Below are positions 8,796 to 18,189 of a stretch of 64,000 nt of DNA, piece by piece. This DNA is from Sphingomonas_D zeicaulis (GTDB lineage: Bacteria > Pseudomonadota > Alphaproteobacteria > Sphingomonadales > Sphingomonadaceae), in assembly GCF_050433225.1 (NCBI RefSeq), contig NZ_JBNPXQ010000014.1, positions 1-64,000 of the forward strand. The letters run 5' to 3'. The notes beneath the pieces are model-generated. The model ran no database searches, was not told where the DNA came from, and saw only the letters and a program-made list of their open reading frames with translations. The position numbers and the translations under genes are program-made. The stretch's first letter is position 1. Every line of letters begins with the position of its first letter.

Positions 8796-9149
8796 TCACA
8801 GCAAAAGCGACAGCTCGGCTTGGTCATCGACGACATCGATACGGAAGGTCCCGCGCGGGGGCGGCGCAAGCAGCTCGGCGTCAGGGATCGTGGCGTCGAG
8901 CCACTGCATGAGCTGACGGCGCAGGATGACGGCCCCGTGCCGGTGCTGATGCGGGGCCACGTCCGGGTTGGCGGCCACAGTGATGAGGCGGTAGCTCAAT
9001 GCCCAATCGGCCATCGGCGGCTCCCAGAGGCCGGCGATATAGAAGAAATTGCCGTCCTAGAGCTTGACCCGCTGCCCACGGGCAGTCTCGACATCAGCTG
9101 GGTCTTCCCGCCGCCGCTCCATGCCAGCCAACCGGGGCTCGCCTTCTAG
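8796..9149 (-). pseudogene. Remnant of an SOS-response-associated peptidase (SRAP/YedK-like)
   Basis: The readable part, DGNFFYIAGLWEPPMADWAL, then YRLITVAANPDVAPHQHRHG and MQWLDATIPDAEL, matches the C-terminal half of SRAP proteins, which crosslink to abasic sites in single-stranded DNA. An in-frame TAG (about 9057-9059) interrupts it, and the N-terminal catalytic cysteine region (Met-Cys-Gly start) is missing. With the dnaE2 and imuA scraps on each side, it looks like part of a broken SOS gene cluster. The last 72 codons (8796-9014) could be translated on their own but would lack activity. Confidence 0.6.
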
Positions 9150-9198
9150 GATATAGCCAAGCTTATGGCGGAGCGCGCTGCTCCGCCATCGCTGAAGC

Positions 9199-9990
9199 TC
9201 AGAAGCCGCGTGGAAGCGGGTGCTCGGTGGTCTCGACCGCCTCGGGGGCGAGCGGATCGGGCGAGCGCATCAGCCGCGCGACCTTGGCGGCGAGCGTCGG
9301 CAGATAGTGTTCGGGGCCCATCAGGAAGAGCTCGGTGCCCAGGCCATAGATACTGGTGCGTTCGACTTTGATCGTCCGCCAGCCATGGCGCTGCTCCCAG
9401 GCGAGATGTGCAGGGCTTTCGGCGCTGTCGCCGCGATAGGGCTCGCTCATCAGCAGGTGGACCCGCGCCTCGGGGTCGTACCAGCCATGGTCATGGTCGG
9501 CGAGCTCGGGCCGGTTGTCCCATTTCCCCTTCGGATAGCGGCGCTGCGAGCCTGACGGCTTCAGCCGGGTCGCGTCCATGAACTGGAGCGCGCGGGCGAC
9601 CCGCATCACATCCTGCCGACTGGCGCTCTTGTCGCGCATGAAGCCGTCGACATCGACCCGGGTCGCATGGGGCAGGGTGCAGCCGCCGAGATAGCCCTCG
9701 AGCTGGTGCAGCTTGATCAGTTCGAGCAGCGGCGTGCGCAGCTTGACCGTGACCGAGGCGGTCCCGGCGAGCCGCGCCTTGGTGTCGCGCCAGCGCTGGT
9801 AAATTTCGATCCGGTGGAAGGGGCTCGACTGGAGGTCGGGCAGCCAGACGCGGGCATGGGCGTAGTTCTGGTAGCCGCCGCGGCGCGCCGTCTCATCGAG
9901 CGCGTCGTGGCGCTGACGGTTCTCTTCGCGCGCCAAGCGGTTGGCACGTTTCTTCAGGTCCGAAAGCTTGTGAAAGACATAGGTCGCCAT
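9199..9990 (-). CDS. DUF5623-like hypothetical protein
   Basis: 263 residues from the ATG at 9990, chosen because GGAGAA sits five bases upstream; the longer frame to 10149 has no such site. The N-terminus (KKRANRLAREENRQRHDALD, then ARRGGYQNYAHA) resembles the start of DUF5623 proteins, a short helical region that binds an unknown partner. The rest is rich in Trp/His/Arg and has no catalytic motif that I recognise. It is last in a leftward set containing two DUF3800 genes and may belong to that cassette, though nearly 700 bases separate them. Confidence 0.5.
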   Translation of the reverse strand: MATYVFHKLSDLKKRANRLAREENRQRHDALDETARRGGYQNYAHARVWLPDLQSSPFHRIEIYQRWRDTKARLAGTASVTVKLRTPLLELIKLHQLEGYLGGCTLPHATRVDVDGFMRDKSASRQDVMRVARALQFMDATRLKPSGSQRRYPKGKWDNRPELADHDHGWYDPEARVHLLMSEPYRGDSAESPAHLAWEQRHGWRTIKVERTSIYGLGTELFLMGPEHYLPTLAAKVARLMRSPDPLAPEAVETTEHPLPRGF

Positions 9991-10241
9991 CGTCGTTCTC
10001 CATCGATCTCTGAGGAAAACGTCGCCTGCTGCCGTTGTCCCGAGACCCACGAAAAACGGGGCGGGTTCTGATATCGGGGCAGCGCCACGAAGGCTTTGCT
10101 GGTGCAGGCGGCAGGCCACTGCGACTGGCCTTGGAGCCCATATTTCCATGGGTTCCGGGCGCTGTCAACGCTGTCGTGCCCGGCGGCAGGGTGAAACCGA
10201 ACCGAAATTCTCGACGGCTTGACGGACGCCTCAGTTCCTCG

Positions 10242-10256
10242 GAGCATATAGCGAAC
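10242..10256. promoter_or_regulatory. LexA-box-like site GAGC-N7-GAAC
   Basis: The sequence GAGCATATAGCGAAC fits the alphaproteobacterial LexA box (GAAC-N7-GAAC) with a single mismatch. It lies about 55 bases before the imuA fragment, where an SOS operator is expected, and supports the view that the old mutasome promoter survives here. Confidence 0.45.
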
Positions 10257-10308
10257 ATATAAGTCGTGAGTCCGATACCCGCCCAGCCCTAGTCCCATTC
10301 GCCCGCGC

Positions 10309-10510
10309 GCGCCGATCAGCTCGCCGCCCTGCGCTTGGCGCTTGCGCCGGCCGCATCGGAGCGAGTGTTGGTCTTGCCATTCGGGATCGATGCGCTCGAT
10401 GCGCGGCTGGCCGATCACGGGCTCGATGGTGCGGGGCTCCACGAAATGGCGGGCGCTTCAGCGTTGCTCGGGGACGATGCGGCGGCGACTTTGTTTCTTG
10501 CCGACCCGAT
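10309..10510 (+). pseudogene. imuA: Remnant of imuA (SOS mutagenesis)
   Basis: The + strand encodes ADQLAALRLALAP followed by VLVLPFGIDALDARL, GLHEMAG and DDAAATLFLAD, the characteristic N-terminal RecA-like region of ImuA. After about 60 residues the similarity stops and the following sequence (to ~10660) is unrelated. ImuA works with ImuB and DnaE2 in error-prone translesion repair; here only its first part remains. A LexA-like box lies just upstream. Together with the dnaE2 3' stump at 5.5 kb, it frames the ABC-3C insertion. Confidence 0.65.
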
Positions 10511-10671
10511 CCGAGCCGGCCGCGCGGCCGGACGCTGGCATCGAAGCCGCACCCGGCGCCCGCGGACCCGGACGAGATCCTGCCGGCATCTACATGAGGC
10601 CACCGGACGGCACCCCTGGGGGGGCCTGATCGTATGAGCGACGCCCCAGACGTGTCGGATGGCGCGCCGGC
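10511..10671. other. Short junction sequence, no gene
   Basis: This sequence lies between the imuA scrap and the end of the DUF3800 gene. It is GC-rich with no supported reading frame and is probably degraded insertion boundary. Confidence 0.3.
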
Positions 10672-11847
10672 CTAGAGCCTGAAGGCGGGCGCTCCGCCAC
10701 CAGCATAAAGACCATGCCCGAAGCGCAGCAGCAGGTCGAGCTTGTCGATATCGTGCAGGCTCGCGACATGATGGATGAAGGCGCGGTTGGCGCGGTCGGA
10801 GAGGGTGAGTGCGTCGCGGATCCGGTCGAGATTGGCGAGCGCATCGGCCGGCAGCTCGTCGCGAAACGCGATGATCGCCTCGCGCGGCTGTTCGGCGACG
10901 AAACTGTGCATCTTGCCGAGCAGGCCGGTGACGATATCGGCGATCTGGATGCCGGCCTCGGTTTTGGAGTCCGCGAAGCGGTAATTGGTGACCGGGACAC
11001 CGTTCGCGCTTAGCGGCAACCGCTCGAACTGGGCGCGGATCACGGGCTCCATGTCGAGGATATGGTGGGCGTTGCGGAACAGCGCGATCCGCTGGGTATA
11101 GAAGGCGCTGAACTCCGCGATGAGAAGATGGGGGGCATTGTCCTCGACGAATTCGAGCCCTTCCAGCGAGCGCCCCATCTCGACGATGCCCTTCAGCATC
11201 ATCCCCTCGAAATGCGGCAGGATATCGAGATGGTCGCGGACCAGCGCGCGCAGCTCGTTCAGGAAGGCGCGGTGCGTGCCCGGCGCGAGGCCGGGATAGT
11301 CATGGCGATAGAAGAGGTCGACGACCGCGGGGATGTTCTGGCTCAAGATGAGGTGGAGGTCGCTCTTGATACGGGAAGCGGCCATGAACAGCATCGGGTT
11401 GCCGCTCTCGGGCAGAATCGAATCGATGATGTCGACGATCGACCAGTAGAGCGGGTCGAGCTCGCTATAGTGCCAGACCAGGCCCTGATCGCGGACCCAG
11501 TCGAGGACGATGGCGAGCCGGGGCGAGGCGATCAGCCGGGTGAAGTCGCCCTTGGCGATATTATCGACCTTCAGCTCGGCGACCGCCGCCGGGGTCGCGA
11601 GCGCCTTGCGCAGTCTCGCCATGTCGAGCGGTCTGGGCGGACCGGCATGGCTGACGCCGCCGAGCACGAAGGTCTTGAGCGTGTCTACATTGAAGCCGCG
11701 CTCGTCGATGCGCAGCTTCCGGATATTGTTGGTCTCGTCATGATAGAAGGTGCGCACCTCGTCGAGCCCGGTCAGCTCGCCCATGGCGATCGCCATCGCG
11801 CGGATTTCCGCGATATCCTGCGTGACCGTCCCATCCTCAGCGGCCAT
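10672..11847 (-). CDS. DUF3800-domain protein (copy 2)
   Basis: 391 residues from an ATG preceded by GAGAGGA. The N-terminal strand FYHDETNNIRKL carries the conserved acidic pair of DUF3800, and the C-terminal ADSKTEAGIQIADIVTGLLG is the second conserved block (Asp-Ser-Lys...Gln-hydrophobic-Ala-Asp). These acidic residues are spaced like those of metal-dependent RNase-H-like enzymes, so a nuclease role has been suggested for the family, but it is unproven. The gene follows the 475-residue protein by 63 bases on the same strand. A second, divergent DUF3800 protein sits at 13538. Intact frame. Confidence 0.75.
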   Translation of the reverse strand: MAAEDGTVTQDIAEIRAMAIAMGELTGLDEVRTFYHDETNNIRKLRIDERGFNVDTLKTFVLGGVSHAGPPRPLDMARLRKALATPAAVAELKVDNIAKGDFTRLIASPRLAIVLDWVRDQGLVWHYSELDPLYWSIVDIIDSILPESGNPMLFMAASRIKSDLHLILSQNIPAVVDLFYRHDYPGLAPGTHRAFLNELRALVRDHLDILPHFEGMMLKGIVEMGRSLEGLEFVEDNAPHLLIAEFSAFYTQRIALFRNAHHILDMEPVIRAQFERLPLSANGVPVTNYRFADSKTEAGIQIADIVTGLLGKMHSFVAEQPREAIIAFRDELPADALANLDRIRDALTLSDRANRAFIHHVASLHDIDKLDLLLRFGHGLYAGGGAPAFRL

Positions 11848-11910
11848 GGTCGATCCTCTCGGCCGGGCGGCCGGGGCGGCGCCAGGTCGAGGCCAGGCCG
11901 CTCCCGCCCA

Positions 11911-13338
11911 TCACAGGCCGGCAGCGTCCTTGATGATGGCGGCCGCCAGCGCGACACCGATCTTCTCGGCGGCGCCCAGCGACCATTTGCCGACCTTGGC
12001 GAGGCTCTTGAGCACGCCCGGCCCATCCTTGGCGGTCGCCGCCTCTTGCGCCTCAACGATCGCGGTGAGCTCGCCCATCTGTGCCGCAGAGCTTGCTTGG
12101 GGCGCCAGGTCGGCGCGGAGCGCAGCTAGCTGGTCCGCCAGGGCCGGCAGGTCGATATCCTTGGCGAGGTTCGCCCATTGCTGGGTGAAGTCCGAGGCCT
12201 GGGCATTGTTGCCCATCGCGCCGGCCTGGCCGTAATTATTGTAGGTGGACATGGTGATGGTCGCTCCTGGTCCGACATGTTGCACCAACTGGGTCTCGAA
12301 GGCCCGGGTCTTCTCCGCCGCGGTCATGACGGCGCGGGCGAGATTTGGGCTCGCGCCCGCCTTGCGCAGCGCATTATGTAGTTCGTCGATCTGGCCAGGC
12401 TGGTGGATCCGTTCGAAGATGGCGCCAAGCTGGGCATAGAGGTCGAGCCGGTCGGCGAGCAGCGGCGCCCGGTGACCTGTCAGCCGCTCCGCCGACAGTG
12501 CGATCCGGGCCTTCAACAGGCCGAGCCCATCATCATCGAGCGTGTCGAGCCGAGGTGAGAGAAGCAGGGCCAAGCAGCGCTCGAAGCAGAACAGCTCGAG
12601 ATAGAGCCGGTTGACGATGATGCGGGCGGTCCGCAGCCGATCGCGCGGCCGGCCGTCCTCGGCCTCGAGCACGAAGACCGGGAGACCCAACGGGGGCGCG
12701 AATTGCCGCGACACCTCGCTGATCGCATAGCGGACGCCGTCGATCTCGCCGCCGTGGCGGTGGCCGCGTCCTTTGGGGTCGAAGGGCAATGGCGAACCCT
12801 GGAGGGTGATCAGCGGCTTGGCGGTGAAGAGCCCGCAGGTCCCGGCCGGGTTGCCCTTGGTGGCGCCGGTCCCGAACAGATCGGCGATCATCGGTCCCGC
12901 GTCGCGCAGCGCAGCGGTCGTGCCTCGCCCGGGTGAGCGCAGCCGGGCGGCGAGGATCTGCTCGAGGTCCCGTCCGAGCGGTGCGATACCCTCCTCGCGA
13001 AATTGCGGGATGACGACCCCGATCGAGAAATAGGCACCGCCTTCGCCATCGGCGTAGAGGCGCTTATATTTGGCGCGGAGCGGCACCCTTTCAGGCATCC
13101 AGTCCCCCGCTTCGACGACCAGCGAGCGCCGCACTTCGCAAATCTGGGTCTCGCCCGCCCAGCCCAGCACGCCGCCGAGCGGCCGCGGGACGATCGCGCC
13201 GAGATTGCGCTGGAAGGGCGCGCGCGACAGCCCGGGCGCCGGCCAGCTTGGCCGCCGGGTCAGCGACGTCCGCGCGGGCAGGAAATGGCGCTCGTCGAAG
13301 ATCGGGATCGAAATGGTCGCGAACACGAAAAGCCTCAT
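11911..13338 (-). CDS. Unknown 475-residue protein with a QAGAMG-type C-terminal module
   Basis: I do not recognise the N-terminal ~350 residues, which contain conserved-looking aromatic and glycine segments (AYFSIGVVIPQFREEG, GLFTAKPLITLQG) and a helical stretch rich in Leu/Arg. The last ~110 residues look like a separate module: MSTYNNYGQAGAMGNNAQAS, a Leu-rich helix, then GKWSLGAAEKIGVALAAAII. Short N-x-GQAGA-x-G-x-NA segments followed by such a helix and a hydrophobic tail recur in bacterial conflict-system proteins, where they may mediate assembly or membrane action. No ribosome binding site is clear at the start. It is followed by the DUF3800 gene and likely co-transcribed. Confidence 0.6.
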   Translation of the reverse strand: MRLFVFATISIPIFDERHFLPARTSLTRRPSWPAPGLSRAPFQRNLGAIVPRPLGGVLGWAGETQICEVRRSLVVEAGDWMPERVPLRAKYKRLYADGEGGAYFSIGVVIPQFREEGIAPLGRDLEQILAARLRSPGRGTTAALRDAGPMIADLFGTGATKGNPAGTCGLFTAKPLITLQGSPLPFDPKGRGHRHGGEIDGVRYAISEVSRQFAPPLGLPVFVLEAEDGRPRDRLRTARIIVNRLYLELFCFERCLALLLSPRLDTLDDDGLGLLKARIALSAERLTGHRAPLLADRLDLYAQLGAIFERIHQPGQIDELHNALRKAGASPNLARAVMTAAEKTRAFETQLVQHVGPGATITMSTYNNYGQAGAMGNNAQASDFTQQWANLAKDIDLPALADQLAALRADLAPQASSAAQMGELTAIVEAQEAATAKDGPGVLKSLAKVGKWSLGAAEKIGVALAAAIIKDAAGL

Positions 13339-13537
13339 GCAAACAGGGACGGCGAATTACGATCGCCGTCCCTTGATTACTCCCGATCCGTCTTTAACCG
13401 GCCTCCCAGGGTATTAGCCTGGAGCCTGTCAAGGCGATCGATCAGTCCCTTGCGGTGCGTATCAGCTCGGTCATCTGCCTCGCTGATCGAGGATATTTGG
13501 TACACCCCCGTCGCGATCGCAAGGTCCTATCGGGAAT

Positions 13538-14677
13538 TCATGCGCCGGCGGCCCGGAAGTCGGGCGGATCGCTGTCGAGCCGCCGTGCGATGAACCCGGC
13601 ATAGGCCTCGATCCCGTCGAGAAGTGACAGCCGGGCCTCGGCGCGGCGGGTCAGCTCGGCGACGAGGCACATGGTGGCCATCATCTCCTTGCGGCTGAGA
13701 TCGAGCATCTCATATTTCGGGAAGAGCGCGCCCTCGTCGAGCAGCGGCAGGAGATGCTCGAGGATGGCCCGGCCACGCGGCGTGTCGCGATCACGCGCGG
13801 CGAGCGCGGCGAAGGACGCGAAGATGTCGGCGAGCTGCAGGCCGGCATCCGCCTTCGACGAGCCGAACCGCAGTTCGCGATGGAGATGGAAGGTCAGCGG
13901 CTGCCGGCGCCCGCGAAACTCGAAATAGGCGGTTTCGGTGCGGCTCACAAAGCTGTTGAAGAAGTCGCTGAACGCCTCGAGCGGCCGCGATTCATCCATG
14001 ACAACGTCGATCTCGCCGTAGCGTTCGCCGCTGGTGGTCAGCACCGACTGGGCCGAGCTCAGGCTGAGGTCGAGGACGAACTTGATCCGGCCCGTGTCGT
14101 CGGCGAGGTCGTCTAGCTCGGCCATCGCCTGCTCGCGATTGGCCTCGGCGAAGCGCAGGATCGGTTCGATGGCGAGATCGGACTGGTCCTGTGCCGTAGG
14201 ATCGAAATAGAGCGCCGGCGCGCCACTTTGCCGCCGCATGATCGCCTCGAACCGCTCGGTAAGGCGCGCGGCGGTCTGATCGCCACGCTGGAGATAGGCG
14301 AACAGCACCATGGCGACATAGTCATGGACGCCCCGATCGTAAAAGAAGCGGCTGTTCTCGGCGAGCACCGGCTCATAGATATATTCGTAGAATTTGCAGC
14401 TGAGCGCGTAGAGCTTGTGGTTGAGCGCGATGGTGGTGCGGCCGCCCAGCAGGCTGGTCAGCCAGGCGATCAGCTTGGGTGCGCAGTCCCGTCGGTACAG
14501 GTCCTTGCCCTTGAGCTCTGCGGTGCCGATCGCGAAGCGCGACCGCAATTCGGCGACCAGCCCGTTCGCCTGAGAAGGCTCCACGGCGGTCGCCGCATAA
14601 GCGAAGAAGGGCTGATCGGGATTGAGCAGATTGTCGCCGGTGAAGCCGGCATCGTCGCAGTAGATCGTCGTCACCAT
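13538..14677 (-). CDS. DUF3800-domain protein (copy 1)
   Basis: 379 residues from the ATG at 14677. The reading frame continues open far upstream, but that part is antisense to the rightward gene, and homology starts with MVTTIYCDDAGFTGDNLL, the N-terminal DUF3800 strand with its Asp-Asp pair. The C-terminal block is FGSSKADAGLQLADIFASFA. A predicted, unproven metal-dependent nuclease-like fold. It is divergent from the large damaged gene beginning at 14774, with only 96 bases between them, so both probably share one control region. It heads a leftward set with the 475-residue protein and the second DUF3800 gene. Confidence 0.75.
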   Translation of the reverse strand: MVTTIYCDDAGFTGDNLLNPDQPFFAYAATAVEPSQANGLVAELRSRFAIGTAELKGKDLYRRDCAPKLIAWLTSLLGGRTTIALNHKLYALSCKFYEYIYEPVLAENSRFFYDRGVHDYVAMVLFAYLQRGDQTAARLTERFEAIMRRQSGAPALYFDPTAQDQSDLAIEPILRFAEANREQAMAELDDLADDTGRIKFVLDLSLSSAQSVLTTSGERYGEIDVVMDESRPLEAFSDFFNSFVSRTETAYFEFRGRRQPLTFHLHRELRFGSSKADAGLQLADIFASFAALAARDRDTPRGRAILEHLLPLLDEGALFPKYEMLDLSRKEMMATMCLVAELTRRAEARLSLLDGIEAYAGFIARRLDSDPPDFRAAGA

Positions 14678-14773
14678 GGGGCGGAGATAGGCATTGCTGT
14701 AACGAAAGGCTACGAGGACTGCATCCAGATCGGGGCGCATCCGAGCGGCACAGATGAGGGACGGGGAGAAGGC
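14678..14773. promoter_or_regulatory. Divergent promoter region of the cassette
   Basis: These 96 bases separate the leftward DUF3800 gene from the rightward operon and must contain both promoters. GGGGAGAAG just before 14774 is a clear ribosome binding site for the rightward gene. I see no unambiguous -35/-10 pair. Confidence 0.4.
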
Positions 14774-17255
14774 ATGACGGATTCGATCTCGGCCGAGATC
14801 ATCCTGCGCCCCTTGCGGGTCGGGTTCCTGGTCGACCCCGCCGACCGGGCGACGATCGGCGAGGTAATGCGGCTGGCGACCTGCATGTGGGGTGGCATGA
14901 TGTTGCCGCTCATCCCCGTGATGAAGAGGCTGCCGCGCGCGTGGCGGCCCGACCATGGTCGCGCGCGGTCCTCTGCTGCGCTGACGCGGGGGATGCTCGA
15001 CTTCTTCGAACCCGACATCTTCGTGTCGGCCGCGGCCGGCCAGTTCGAGGCGGCCGGCATCGCTGCACCGTCGACGCTGCACGAGCGAGAACGGATGGTC
15101 GGTCTTGGCAACATGATCCGCACAGAGGGTATCGCGCGACCGGTCCTCAACACCGGCATCGGGATGGATCATGTCTATGAGCATCTCTACAGCACCGAAT
15201 ATCGGTCTCAGCGCATCAACAGCCGGGACGTCCTGCACTTCGCCGGCGGGGACAGGATCGGCCAGGCCTTTGCGGAGACGGCTTATGGCGTGTTTCCCGA
15301 GGAAGGACCGCTCGGCGAGCTCGCCAATTATCATCGCGGGGCGCTCGGTGCGATCGACAGGGTGCCCGATTCGGCGGCTTGGTCGACCGTTGCCCAGGGG
15401 CATAGCGACGTCCCGCTCGACCATACGCTGCAGGGCAGTACGCTGCGCTATCGCTGGGACGCCTCGCCGGTCATCTTCGTCTTCGACCCGCTGAGCGGGC
15501 TCGGCGTCATCGATTTTTGGAACATGCGGCTGGTCGCCGATGTGCTGCCGGTCAACGTCCATTAGCTGGCGGCATCGCGCGAGGGCGTCGTCGATATCAT
15601 CCATCGCAACCATAGGCCGCAGCCCGGCAGCCGCCATGGCATGATGACCCCGGCGATCCTGCAGGCCGGCCGGTCGCTCAACCGGGCCAAGGTGCTGGCC
15701 ACCCTTGATCTCGCCAGCGCGGGCTTCGCCCCCGGCGCCGTCGTCGTTCGGCGGGACATGCCGGGGTTGGCGCCGCCGACCGATGAGCTGCCGACCGTCG
15801 AGATGCGCGCCGAGCTGGTCGTCGCCGAGCAGCATAGTGCGCTGACCGCGGCGGGGACGGGTCAGTTTATGCGCTATCCATCTTTGTCGCCGGCCTTCGA
15901 CACCCAGCGCAATGCGTTGGGCCCGGATGGGTCAATGTCGTCCGGCCGAGCATCTATGCGCCCGACGGTGTCCTGGCGCGCGCCCTCCCGCCGGCCGCGG
16001 TCGACCGCATCCCCTAATATACCTGACGTGGCGGCATGCACGAGTTCCGGGCGCGCGAAGGCTTTGTCTGCCTGCAGAGCTTCGCCGGGCATCCAGGGCA
16101 TCTGACCCTGCCCACCACCCAGGAGGCGGTGACCAGCTGGCTGGCGGCCAGGGCATTGTCGCCACGACATCGGATGCGGGGTGGGTGGCCGAGCAGCTGA
16201 TCGCGTCGATCGGCGGACTGACGCGTATGGCGATCGTCGCGGATCCCGAGACGATCCAGTTCTTCGACGGGCTGGCCCGCCGGCGGCGCGTCCACGACGA
16301 CGGCAGCAGCGAGGAATATTCCGACCGCACAGCGACGATCGCCAAGCTTGAGCAACTTCTCAAGGCGTTGAAGAAAAAGCGCTTCGGCGGACATCGCTCG
16401 ATCGAGCAGTTCGTCAAGCCGGCATGCTCCGCCTCGGCATCGCCACCGCCTGTTCGCACTGCCTCAAGGAGAATTGGTACAGCCTCGACGACATCGGCGG
16501 TGCGGTGCGAGCGTTGCTTCAAACGCTTCGACTTCCCGCAGGGGCAGGTCCCGAAGCGCTGCAATTGGAAATATCGGGTGGTGGGGCCGTTCGCCACGCC
16601 GCATCATGCCCAGGGCGGCGATGCGGTCGGGCTGACCCGGCGCTTTCTCGAAGATGAGATGTCGACGCGCAGCGACTTCACCTTCACCACCGGGCTCGAA
16701 CTTGCGACCTCAGGCGCTACGCTGGAGACCGACTTCTTCGCCTGGCACCGGATGGAGAGCCACGGACCGCAGCGGCGCGAACCCCTGTTGTTCGTCGGCG
16801 AGTGCAAAACCTTCAGCAGCCATGTGCTCAAACCGAAGGACATCGACCGGCTGATCTCGCTCGGGACCGCGCTGCCCGGCGCCTATCTCGTCGTCGCCAA
16901 CCTAAAGGAGCGGCTGTCCGCTGAGGATGTGCGCGCCCTGCGCCGGCTGTGTCGTCGCTGGGGGTGGCAGCGCGGCCGGCGGGAGGGCCTGGCGTCGCGG
17001 GTGGTCGTGCTGACCGGGCATGAGCTGTTCGGCTTCGGCGGGGTCTCGCAAATCTGGGAGGAGGCAGGCGGGGCGCTGGCCGAGGTTGCCCGCCGTGTCG
17101 GCCATATCGCCAGTTTCGAGCGTCTCGCCGACGCCACCCAGCAAGCGCATCTCGGCTTCTCGGACGAGGAGATGATCGGCATGCGCTATGGTCGCGCGGC
17201 GCTGGCGGCATGGCAGACCCGACGGCCGATGCCCGCGTCCGGAGGGCCATCATGA
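14774..17255 (+). pseudogene. Very large zinc-ribbon / nuclease-like protein, interrupted
   Basis: Reading across three frames gives one protein of about 820 residues. Part 1 (14774-15565, good ribosome binding site) begins MTDSISAEIILRPLRVGFLV with a conserved CMWGG block. An in-frame TAG at 15563 is followed in the same frame by LAASREGVVDIIHRN. The frame then shifts near 15930, again around 16150, and twice between 16420 and 16510, where CSHCLKENWYSLDDIGGAVR plus CERCF forms a CxxC...CxxC zinc ribbon. The end has PLLFVGECKTFSS and VVVLTGHELF, similar to the E-x-K strand of PD-(D/E)xK nucleases. I do not know a name for this family. It overlaps the next ATG by four bases. Confidence 0.6.
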
Positions 17256-18189
17256 TCGTCAACCTGCCGACCGCGGAGGGGCTGAACATCACCGCGGTGA
17301 AACCCTATTTCCGGGCTTGGGACGAGCTCATCTCGCCCATGTCCGATTTCGATGGGCTCCATCCGGACTATAGCTTCGCCGAGACCGAGGGGGGAAGATC
17401 TATGGGCCGAGGAGCGGGCCGAGTATCTACGCGGCGCCCAGGAAGATCTCCACGCGATCCTGGCGGTCGTCCAGCGGTCGAACGAACTGGCGCTGAAGGC
17501 CAGGAACGCGGCGGTCAGCCCGTTCCTGCTAATCGATGGCGACATCCCGTTCAGCGTCCGCGCGCGGGACATCGATTTCGCGGCCTTGCGCACGCGCGAT
17601 GCGGCCGAGCTGCCCGAGGCGGTCAACAGCCTGACCGCAACGATCCTGCCCGACCGTTATGTCCAGCGCTATGGCGCGCTCCGGGTCCGCCGCAACCGCT
17701 ATGCCCATCTCGGCAACACCGATGTGGTTCTCTATCCCGTGCGGATCTGCGGCGATCTCATCAACCAATATATCGATCTGTGGCCAAACCGGCCCTGGTT
17801 GCGCGATCGGGTCGAGATGATCGCGCTCGGCCGGCGCGACTATTTCGACGACAAGCATTGGTCGTCGCGCCAGGAGGTCATGTTCGGCATGGGCTATGAA
17901 TGGCCGTTCATTGCGCCCCGCGCTTTCCGGACCCTGTTCGGGGTGAAGAAGTCGGCGTTCCGCTTTGCCTGCCATGCGTGCCATGATGACTGGGCGGTCA
18001 GCCGCAACGGCCCCTTTCCGGGGACCGCGCCCACCAGCAGATCCATTGCGCGCTGTGCGGCCAGGATTTCGTCGCGCGCGGCCGAAATGCCGCGGCACCT
18101 TCGCGGCCCCGGCCGATGCGGCGATCGGCGCGAATGGCTGCTACAGCTGCGGTAAGGCGCTCGGTGATCGGCGAGGGGGCGAGGATTGA
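17252..18189 (+). pseudogene. Zinc-binding protein with HEPN-like RNRYAH motif, frameshifted
   Basis: Starts at ATG 17252 (GGAGGG upstream), overlapping the previous stop as ATGA. The first ~45 residues (MIVNLPTAEGLNITAVKPYF...) stop making sense at a run of six G (17389-17394); deleting one base continues with EDLWAEERAEYLRGAQEDLH. The middle has VRRNRYAHLG, an R-x4-H pattern like HEPN ribonucleases, and then FACHACHDDW. Further frame changes near 18010 and 18085 are needed to reach CALCGQDF and GCYSCGKALG, which complete a zinc-ribbon pair set. The repaired protein would have about 310 residues and ends ...GED at the TGA that overlaps the next start. Confidence 0.55.

Noticed and set aside
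7694..8911. Rightward 405-codon frame
   Set aside because: It lies antisense to the ABC-3C effector and middle-component genes and has no recognisable domain.
11062..12129. Rightward 355-codon frame
   Set aside because: Antisense to the DUF3800 gene and the 475-residue protein; composition is that of a shadow frame.
14678..15835. Upstream extension of the DUF3800 frame to 15835
   Set aside because: It is antisense to the rightward gene, has no motif, and homology starts at the ATG at 14677.
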